Positions 56,011-64,000 of a DNA stretch of 64,000 nucleotides are shown here, one piece after another. Position numbers and translations under genes: made by a program. The DNA comes from Fasciola hepatica (Eukaryota > Platyhelminthes > Trematoda > Plagiorchiida > Fasciolidae): the NCBI GenBank assembly GCA_948099385.1, contig CANUEZ040000164.1:1502501-1566500 (forward strand), written 5' to 3'. Positions within the stretch are counted from its first letter, which is position 1, and each line of letters begins with the position of its first letter. Under the pieces are notes generated by a model, which had not been told where the DNA came from, searched no databases, and saw only the letters and a list, made by a program, of their open reading frames with translations.

Positions 56011-57739
56011 ACACGTTCACATCAGCTCTCACAATATGGTGTCCTGGTCACTCTCCAAGGCTGCAGCTTCAAAGTCCACCGCTGAGGGCCGGGGAACACT
56101 TTTTCTCGGCACGCAGCTGCCACCCTCAAAACTTTCTGCCAGCTGGTGTAGTGGGTGGGGCTTGAAAGCGATCGTTCAAAAGGCAACTCCCCAGGCATGT
56201 AGTTGAGCAATACCCGGATGCCCCAACCAAAACCCCATCCAGAGTTCCAAATAATTCCATCCATGCAGCATTGCTGAGGTGATTAATTCTTCATTTGATA
56301 AGGTGCTGACATGAATGAGCCTTGTTTTGAGGTTAATAAGGAATCGGGTGTCGTAAAAGTACGATGCACAGCCAAGTTGGATTTGTCAGGTTTTCCCTTC
56401 TTCCCATCTATCGTCTTGCTGATAACACAGTCATATATTGCACTTCGGGCGAAGGACCAGAGAGAAAGGACATCAAAGAGCACTAAGCGCGCTCACTACT
56501 CACTGATTTTCAAACCCGTATGAGAACAACGGCTGAACATCATGCTTCTAAGCTACTGCAACCCACTTGACCAGGCCAAAACTGAGAGGACGAAAGAAGG
56601 GCAAAGTGTGGTGAGCTTCGGTTTTCTAGATACCATGAGAAAGGTGAAAAGAATGGACAAACAAGGACAGGAAGGCGAGGGGGAATAAAAGAAGAAACAT
56701 GGATGGAAAGAAGAAAATACAAAAAAGTCGCATAACATGATACCGGAGGCCAGCTAAAGGATGGGCTGAAAAAGGCAATTGGTACTGCTGGAAAGGAGCG
56801 GACCTTTTTGAAAGGTGAATAGAGAAACAGTAAAAAAGTATCCAGCGGATGAGGACGGAGAGAGAAGTGAGGGGGGCAGCCCAGGCAGCATAGACCGACG
56901 ATTAATCTGGCTGAAGGAGGAGATTGCTGGCTGCACCCCTCTGGTGAACCCGGTCGCCAGGCACGGGAATCCTGCCCTCCCAGTGTCATTCAAGGATCAC
57001 CTACTACCACAAACCCCTGCACGCGGCAAAATCACACAACACTCTAACATGCCACTGCTTCTCAACTTGACGGTTCGAAGCCGACTCCGCGGTAAAAGGC
57101 AAGTTGTGTGGTGCGGGGGAGCTAGAATTCCCCATTGTTTGCCTCCATTTGAAAGGCCTCTACTGGTGGATAATATGCAAAAGCCGTCTGAGATGTCTGT
57201 GTGAAACAAAGGGCAGCCCGATGGAACTGTAAGATGGACGCTAGCGAGTTGCCTATCAGCGGCCCGGGGAGATGACCATATTCGCTGCAGATGCATCTGA
57301 GCACCACCCAAATTTATGAGCGGAGTTAGAAATGAGAAGAGCGTCAGCACGCTACATTGCGGTTTTTGGATTGTGTACTAGAAAGCAGAGGACTTAATAT
57401 GTCTCCTGACCCGGTTTCCTCTACAGATTTCTGCAAACGCAACACAACGGACGAATGACTCAACCAATCCTGTGAATGCCGCAACCAATATACCCTGAAG
57501 GCTGGACAGGAACTCCTATGGCAAGGACGTAGTTAAGCTTCGAAGTAAGGTGAGAGGGCTGGCTTGAGGCACTGTAGGGGGGGCTACTTTGAGGAAAGCT
57601 GGCAGGTGGGATCGCTAGTTGCCGTCCAGGAGAAGTTGGCACCCTTGAAATGAAGCAGTAGAGAGTACAAACCAGAGTGGAGGAGGACAGCGATAGCCAA
57701 ATACATATAGTGTAGAAGTCGAGGCTCGAATCTTTACGA
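56011..57739. other. unassigned, with purine-rich repeat segment
   Basis: Possibly the LINE-5 3' region. The segment 56,440-56,730 is A/G-rich and begins like 20,985-21,020. Nothing else was recognised. Confidence 0.4.
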
Positions 57740-59550
57740 AACCTCTGGCAGTCGGCTAACCTGGGCCTGCTGTATAAAGCTTAATAACGAGACTGTGAGC
57801 CTTCTTTGAACTTCTAAGACAGTCTGAGCCCTGGTTAGCCAAATCCGTAGGAAGGCGACTAAAGAAATTCCACGGCGACCTGCGGTAAAAATCATCAACA
57901 GAGGATGCCACAGGTCCACTATACACTAAGGGCCAGGGTATTGTCACTGATGATCAGGGCAAAGAAGACGTTGGCTGAATACTTTGGTGGTTAACACGGG
58001 GTAAGCTGTGAGACACGAATAAATTTGCATCAGGTGCATCCTCCACCACAGTTAAATGAGCCAAACCTCGGAGGGACTGGAATGCAATTACTTACAAGAA
58101 TTAAGCAGCCACAAGTCAGCGGGCCCCGATGGCGACCACCCAGCGATCTTCGAGCGAGTGGCGGATATCATAGCCCCATCAGTGTGCAAGCTGCGCAAAC
58201 CCACGTTGGACCACAGTAGCCTGCCTCAGGACTGGAAAGCCGCTGCCGTCTTGGCAATACAAAAGGGTGAACCCAAGTCGGCTATGTAAGGCCGCAGGGC
58301 GGTAGGCCTAACTATCGTCCTGCGTAAAGTTCTCGAGATCATCCGCGCTCACATCTATCAGCACTTACTGGAGCACTCCATGCCAAGCCAAGCCCATTAT
58401 AGGTTTCTGAGAAATATATCCTGTCTGATCAATCTCTCGTGCCTCTTAGATGAAGTAACTGGACGACTGGATGGAGGTAAGAAATTTGAGGTATGTTACC
58501 TTGACTTCATTGGGGCGTTCGACTCCGTTATTCATCGTCTTTTGCTATGCAAGATGGAGACGTTCGGTATAGGTGGGCCAATATATAGGTGGCTGGCGGA
58601 CTTCCTCTCCCACAGGACGCTTTACTCCAAAGTAGGGGATAGGTGCTCCAGTTTGGTGAACATCACCAGTAGTGTACCCCAGAGATCCATCCTAGGCCCG
58701 GTGCTATTCTTGATGTCCACTAACGGCCAGGCATCCGCCCTTCAGTCGCCTAGTTTCACCTTTGCGGATGGAGTGAATGTTGTTGGATCTGAGGGCAGGG
58801 TCGGCTTAGTCAGGGATATAGGGACCGCTCTGGACTGGGCCCACAAGTTAGACTTACCCATAAACGCCGGAAAAGCATTTTGCAGTCGAGATCAACAGAA
58901 GGCCCGACCGTCGCTCATGACTGAGGGCTGTTCACTATAGAAACAGTCAGTAGGATTAAAGAAATTGGGGTGATTATGGGCAGTGACTTTAAATGATTGA
59001 GGCAGCGCAACGCCACTGTACAAAAGGCTCGCGGTGAGCTCTTTAGACTGCGATCAGATTTTCCCGCCGGGAGCCGGAAACATTCGCGCCTATTTACATG
59101 GCTATATTACGACCACACTATGAAGTTAGTGGGAAGGTTTTGTACATTCTTCTACTGAGCGGACCCCTCCAGCTTGGAGGAGGTTTAGCGGCCGGCAACG
59201 CAAACAGTTGAATTACAGATGGGTAAGACGTATACGCAGAGGCGCTGCAATCCTAATCACTTCTAGCGGGAAAGGAGGAGACTTCGTTGGATCTCATGGA
59301 AACGTTCAAAGCAATAAAGGGTTTTTCTGGTCTTGGGCCGGGTAGCCTTTTCCAAGTGGCTTTAGATTCCAGAAGGAGGGGACACAAGGGAAAGCTGATG
59401 AAATTTTGAGCTCCGATGGTGACTAGATCGCGTTCCTTTAGCATCAGTGTAGTGGGATGTTGGGACAGTCTGCCCGGTGGAATGATAGAACTGCAGACCC
59501 TCTAGCCCTCTGAGCCCGCTTCAGATCGCAAGTAGTAAGAGATACTTCCT
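57740..59550 (+). pseudogene. LINE-6: LINE reverse transcriptase, 5' truncated
   Basis: A linker (57,790-58,060) leads into SHKSAGPDGDHPAIFERVADIIAPSVCKL (58,107-58,190), the RT 'KSAGPDGI-P--L' block. LPQDWKAAAVLAIQKGEP follows, then FLRNISCLINL and KKFEVCYLDFIGAFDSVIHRLLL (58,482-58,550), VPQRSILGPVLFLMSTNG (58,675-58,730) and FTFADGVNVV (58,756-58,785). Here the second Asp of FADD is Gly, which would kill the enzyme. LDWAHKLDLPINAGKAF follows, and then frameshifted connection blocks end in a W-x-x-L region near 59,470. The central frame (58,380-58,940) is open for 186 codons. No endonuclease was found upstream. Confidence 0.92.
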
Positions 59551-59850
59551 GTTGGTGAGCCTTCAGTGCGTCCGCCAGATGTAAGTTTGTACCACCGTGT
59601 CTCCCTGAGGTGTGTTGTAACTGGCGCTTTCGTTTGTTGCTCTTGTCTCGGTGAAGGCTTACCATGCCGTGCTTTGAACAAAATCTGCTCTTGCTTTTCT
59701 TCCGTGCTGTTTGCGATATCGCTGCTTATCCATGTGTTGCTACCTATTTTTTCTCGTTTTTCTGGCTCGGTTTGTTGTACTACGTTTTTACTTCATCTCT
59801 GTTTCAATAGTTTGTACTAACTCGACCCCGAACCTGGACCAGTCCACCCT
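59551..59850 (+). other. T-rich stretch between LINE-6 and LINE-7
   Basis: T-rich on the plus strand (ctcttgctttt, tttttctcgttttt). It could be the LINE-7 5' UTR; no direct evidence. Confidence 0.35.
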
Positions 59851-61410
59851 TCCCATGCGTCTGGACCCAGAGGCAGGAGGTTCAGCCACTAGCCAGGTGT
59901 TAATTCTTCTTTGTTCCGACTGACCTGTGACCGAGGTAAGTAAATCGAAGGCCCGGGCATCCATTCTAAGACCAAAGGTTGCCCACTCGAAAGCTCTAAT
60001 CAATAATTTGCTACTGACAACAGCTGCGGCAACTCAAGCAGACAATGTACCCCAGCAGATAGTTCTGGATACAGCTTGGCCAGTCTGCAAGAGGTTCAAA
60101 GCAGCAACAGGGGCTATAATTTGTGGTCACTTTTCGAAAACCCCAAGCCTAGCGGATCGGGCTAAAACCCTGCTAATTGGCCTAACCACCAAAATCCCCA
60201 ACCCAGCTAGGGCATCTCGGCTTCTCTCAATCTCTCAGAAAAAGACGGTGGGACTGAACTTAGGATTCAACTCTGAGAATGCTGTCCCGGACCTGCTCAT
60301 GAAGAAAATCATGTTAGCGAAGGCATTTGAGTAGTTCAGAGGGGTCTGACAAGACAAACCCCTTCATGTCCGCTCGGAAATAGAGCAGGGCAAGGGTAAC
60401 CAGTCTGGGACCTGGAAGTCCTCAGGGCGGAAAGGCGACTCCACGCGTTCTCGTCCCCTCTCCGGTGTTGTTCTTACCATACTGGAGTACGAACCGGAGC
60501 CCAAGTCAACAGTTGAATCGGCTGGACTCGCTTCCTCCGGCTCCCCCTCAGAAGTTAAGTTTCCCCCTTCTTTGCAGCTCCGGCACCAGCCGAGTTTCCG
60601 GCTTCCACCACACTAAACGCAGACCTTCAGAAATCTGACAGCGGGCTGCAAATAATGGTCACCGGCACAACAGCAGCGACCATAATAGCCCCAGGAAAAC
60701 AGACAGGCGGGAAAGAAAGCGGCACTCCTTTCCCAGCCATTCCTAACCCAGCTATCAGGATACGTAGGCACTTGAGATTCAGGCGGAACAAAGTAGGACT
60801 ACCGGGTGACGTATCTACAACTCCTTTTACTAGTGGCATAATCCACGTGACTGGGTAACAGGCAGTTTATTGCAGACGGCTTCTACGGACACCGACAAAA
60901 CAAAACAAATGCTACAAACATGCTTATTTGCAAATTCGCTGTCCTGTTCACTTGAAGACATTCATGATCCAACGGAGGAGCACTTGTGTTATTAGCTTGT
61001 TTTCGTTTACCCTATCGCGTTTGGGCTGTTGAATATAGCGGCGTTTTTTAATCCACAATTGTCCATAGCTCCGTTTTCATCAATCAACTACTTACCAAGT
61101 AGCACATACACTGTACTGCGCTATTAACTCCTCGGTCCCACTATTCTCTTAACGGACATGGCTTCAGCGGGAATCATAGATGCAGCCGCCCCAACCTTCG
61201 GTCGTGCCTCCAACTTCTTTTATCTCATCCTCAAAGCAGGCCCGACCCTCGGAAACGACCTCCAAAAAGGTAGCCTTAGAAAGGGTGAAGCCTCCGCAAA
61301 AAGCTCCGAGGACGGGTGCAAACAAGAAGAGGCACCTGAAAGATCTTCACTCTACTCTTCCCCCTCCAATCGTTGTCCTCCACCTCCTGAAATCTCCACT
61401 GGGCAAGCTT
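59851..61410 (+). pseudogene. LINE-7 ORF1 remnant (tentative)
   Basis: Open stretches at 59,927-60,334 and 60,655-60,858 precede the LINE-7 endonuclease. The composition (A, K, S, P rich, with basic patches such as KSKARASILRPK) fits a LINE ORF1, but no zinc finger or other domain was recognised. The call rests mainly on its place. Confidence 0.4.
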
Positions 61411-62110
61411 TGAGAAGCCCCTCTACAAACTGCCTTGTTCTCCTCAGTAAAATACCAGAAAGGAGGCAGCTGGTGGCTGACAGAAAATCTCACATTCTGG
61501 CAGTCACAAGAACTGGGCTCGCCCTAGGTAACCCAGACGGTGAAATTTCTGTCACTTGATATACCTCAGTCCGTAAGGGTTCCTTAGGAGGCAAAGCCGG
61601 TGGGGTGGTCCTGTAACTCAGCCACAGTCTTTCCTCCCACTTCGTTTATGCTCTTCCCCAAGCTCCCCCCACGGCCTCCTAATAGATGAGGATCCGAACT
61701 TCTCCCTCAGAAATTCTCCTGGTAGGTGTGATTCATCGTCCTACACACAGTAGTCTGGATGGACCCCTCCATCTCATGGAACAGCTGCAAAGTCCGAAAG
61801 GAAGGTGCCACTTCATCCGTCTGTTAATAAAAGGGGATTTCAAGACTCATAGTGTCACTTGGGAGAGAACAGCTGCTGGCAGTCTTTTTGGTCGGACACC
61901 AACAGACCTATAAGCCGAACTCTCTTGGCCGAAACACGTCGGTGAACCAACAACATTCCGTACGGGACAAGCTCCCTCACTGCTTGAACTGGTGATCTCC
62001 AAAAAGAACCACAAAGTAGTTGTGGTCAACGTACCTCCTCCTTTAGACACGAATGATCACGCGATCCTCCAACTTGACTACATAATTAGCTGGCCAGCCA
62101 GCGCCTCCCA
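61411..62110 (+). pseudogene. LINE-7 endonuclease
   Basis: VLLSKIPERRQLVADRKSHILAVTRTG (61,437-61,520) is the N-terminal block, with TRTG where 'TETW' is expected, so the catalytic Glu is lost. GSLGGKAGGVVL (61,580-61,615), SEILLVGVIHRPTHSS (61,701-61,750), LLIKGDFKTHSVTWE (61,820-61,865) for 'GDFN-H---W', GEPTTFRTGQAPSLLELVIS (61,942-62,000) and a T-N-DHAIL 'SDH' block near 62,050 follow in order. Several stops and frame changes occur. Confidence 0.9.
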
Positions 62111-62640
62111 GTGAAACTCACCTATGCATTCATAAGAACCAACCTTGATGATCTAAGGTCCTTTTTGGCTCCAAAGATTAGCACTTTAGACGAAAAAGCC
62201 GACGCAGAAACTCTCAACAGTTGTGATGAAGACTGTATCCGTCAAGCAGATCACACTTAATTCCCTAGGAAGCAAGTCAAAGCCAAAAGTAAGCCCCCAC
62301 TGCCGCGATCCATCAGATATCTGTTGGATGAACGCTTTGGGCTTGCCAGACTTACTTTCGCGAGATTAAAAACGGAAGCGAGTGAATTTTACCCCATTTG
62401 TGATGTTTTCAGGGCTAAAATTAAGGAGTCCATTAAACAATGAAGGGCTATTCTTGCAAAAGCGAACCAAAGGAGATCCGCTCTTTTCAGGTTTATGCGC
62501 ATAATCAGGGAGCCAGGTGCCATCCCACTTGCATTCTGTGCTGGAGATGGTGTAATGTCCATGTTGATTGGAAAATTCCTCTCCTGCTCACATTTATACA
62601 CTCTATGACCAATTTTGGACTGCCTTCTCCAACCTAATTC
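62111..62640 (+). pseudogene. LINE-7 linker before RT
   Basis: Reads YAFIRTNLDDLRSFLAPK (62,122), KPPLPRSIRYLLDERF, LARLTFARLKTEASEFYP and RRSALFRFMRIIREPGAIPL (62,470-62,530). This is the basic linker that joins endonuclease and RT in CR1-type LINEs ('LF-Y-R'). It breaks off near 62,640. Confidence 0.82.
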
Positions 62641-63205
62641 ATGCTGACACTGTTTCGTGGTCGACAATTATTCTACGCTTGGTGCACTTACTTTTTCTTT
62701 TCGTGGTTGTGCTTTCTTACTGAGATTACTTTGAGGACAGCTGGTACAGTAGTGAGATGCACTGATTCAACACAGTTTGTTTTATTACTCCTCGGTTTCA
62801 CTTTCTCGCTCACGTCGACTGACCGTAGTAGTTCAGCTCGTTTACGCTGATTTTTGGCTGTCACGCTCAGGAAGTTGTTCTTTGGGCCTGATCAAGCGTG
62901 GAGGGCTTGTTCTATTTGTTTGGACTACAGGACAGGTATTCAATATTCACTCTTTTTGGCCAACTGTTCCCCTTTTTACAGAACTTGTCCTATTTTTGAC
63001 TACCTTTTTGGCTGGATAATGACTGAGGCTCGTTGTCAAAGGTATGATCATGTTTGTGTTTATATTTTTACTCGCCAATAGTACGTAGAATTTGTAAGGC
63101 AATCGTGTTCTCGATTTGGGTTCTGCATCGGTTTGGGCTACGCGTTACTTTGAGGCTCCAGGGTGCTATCCATAACGAGTGAGGCTTATTAGTCGGTGAA
63201 TCGAT
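62641..63205. other. about 565 bp interrupting LINE-7
   Basis: LINE-7 linker motifs stop near 62,640 and the next RT motif resumes near 63,210, so this T-rich stretch is probably inserted DNA. No TG...CA ends with matching flanks, inverted ends or coding motif could be confirmed. Confidence 0.45.
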
Positions 63206-64000
63206 AACTAAATATTTGGTCAGGCTTCACCCGGACCAGGACTTGAGCATTTCAGTCGCTACAGATGGCAGTCCAGCCAAAACATTTTCCCAAGTGGCAG
63301 AAATTTCTAGGTCGCATTTTCAGACCGTCTATACTTCACTACATATCTCGGTCTATCGCCAACTCCCAGAGCTGCCAGTGGAGCAACGTTTATGCACTAC
63401 ACTCTTTACAAGACAGGGGGTAGAGGGCCGCCTCTGTCAACCCAGTCCATCTAGTTCCATGTGCCCGAAAGAGATACACCTTTGAATTCTTAAGGAAGCG
63501 AGTGTGACATTGGCAGAAGTCTACGCGAAGATCTTCTAGCGACTCACAGACTCCAGTGCGTTCCCAACCTCTTGGAGGAGAGCGACAATCAGCCCTATCA
63601 TCAATAAGTGCGATGGCCGTCAACCAGGGAGCTCCAGACATATTAGCCTGACTGGCAGTCCCAGCAAGATCTTCGAAGGTGTGCTCAAGCGTGTCATATT
63701 GACACACCTGCCCAAGAAAGGATTGATCCCCCCTTCTCAACATGGCTCTCTGTCGGGAAGTTCATACACTACTGACATGCTCTCCGTTGTATGCAGTCTT
63801 ACTCGAGCCCACCATGACGGCATGATTCCACACGCAATTTTTATCAACTTTGAAAAATCGCTTGGAAGGGTACCGCGTTTCCCTTTTACACACAAGCTGG
63901 AATCCTACGGAGTTTCCGACACCATGCTCTCTCTTCTTCATGGCTTTCTCAATAATCGGTCATTCAGGGCCAGAACAAGTCTTTGCTTCTCGAAACCATC
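63206..64000 (+). pseudogene. LINE-7 reverse transcriptase, runs off the window
   Basis: After a linker end (AEISRSHFQTVYTS, 63,300-63,345), the frame gives PKEIHL-stop-ILKEASVTLAEVYAKIF (63,465-63,535), FPTSWRRATISPIINK (63,560-63,610), a S-R-H-ISLTGSPSKIFEGVLKR block (63,628-63,690) and PPSQHGSLSGSS. Across a frame change, AIFINFEKSLGRVPRF (63,832-63,880) replaces the 'IFLDF-KAFD-V' block, so the first catalytic Asp is Asn. LESYGVSDTMLSLLHGFL follows. The FADD region lies beyond the window. Confidence 0.9.

Noticed and set aside
1..64000. A hidden new defence or biosynthetic system
   Set aside because: All open frames of length that carry motifs belong to retrotransposons; no cluster of unfamiliar conserved genes is present.

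Overview
The window reads as a gene-poor stretch of a large, repeat-rich eukaryotic genome. No host gene could be supported. The long open frames all belong to retrotransposons, and most are broken by stops, frameshifts and nested insertions. The best guess for the source is a flatworm (tapeworm or fluke), from the look of the Gypsy gag/protease (CsRn1-like), the BEL/Pao elements and the CR1/Jockey-type LINEs. This is inference; a mollusc or another invertebrate is not excluded. Nothing bacterial (operons, ribosome binding sites, CRISPR arrays) was seen.

Layout, using labels defined here. 0.1-2.3 kb: PAO-D, a minus-strand RNase H/integrase relic of a BEL/Pao element. 5.3-7.1 kb: GYP-B, a minus-strand Gypsy relic (RT, RNase H, integrase zinc domain). 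7.3-9.3 kb: PAO-C, a plus-strand Pao RNase H/integrase relic. 9.3-12.7 kb: nothing recognised. 12.7-13.0 kb: a 141-bp tandem dimer. 13,256-19,219: PAO-A, a complete minus-strand BEL/Pao insertion with 377-bp LTRs, a 5-bp target duplication, one pol frame broken by four stops, and a deleted integrase core. 19.2-22.3 kb: unassigned sequence with two dispersed repeats (R1, R2). 22,330-27,316: LINE-1, a nearly intact minus-strand CR1/Jockey-type LINE with one internal stop.

28.5-33.5 kb: LINE-2 and LINE-3, decayed plus-strand LINEs. 33,485-40,546: PAO-B, an older plus-strand relative of PAO-A, apparently inserted in LINE-3 and itself carrying a 275-bp insertion. 40,556 to about 46,670: GYP-A, a plus-strand Gypsy element abutting PAO-B and interrupted by a LINE tail. 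46.7-50.8 kb: mostly unassigned. 50.8-64 kb: four plus-strand LINE relics (LINE-4 to LINE-7), the last running off the window end.

How the parts fit: PAO-A is the only clearly young LTR insertion (4 differences between its LTRs), yet it cannot encode a full pol. It was therefore either moved in trans or disabled very soon after insertion. PAO-B still carries the integrase segment that PAO-A lacks, so the two copies explain each other's damage. I found no convincing undescribed biological system. The most interesting signals are the defective but young PAO-A, the nest LINE-3/PAO-B/GYP-A/LINE tail, the shared stop in both Pao pol genes, and several unclassified dispersed repeats.
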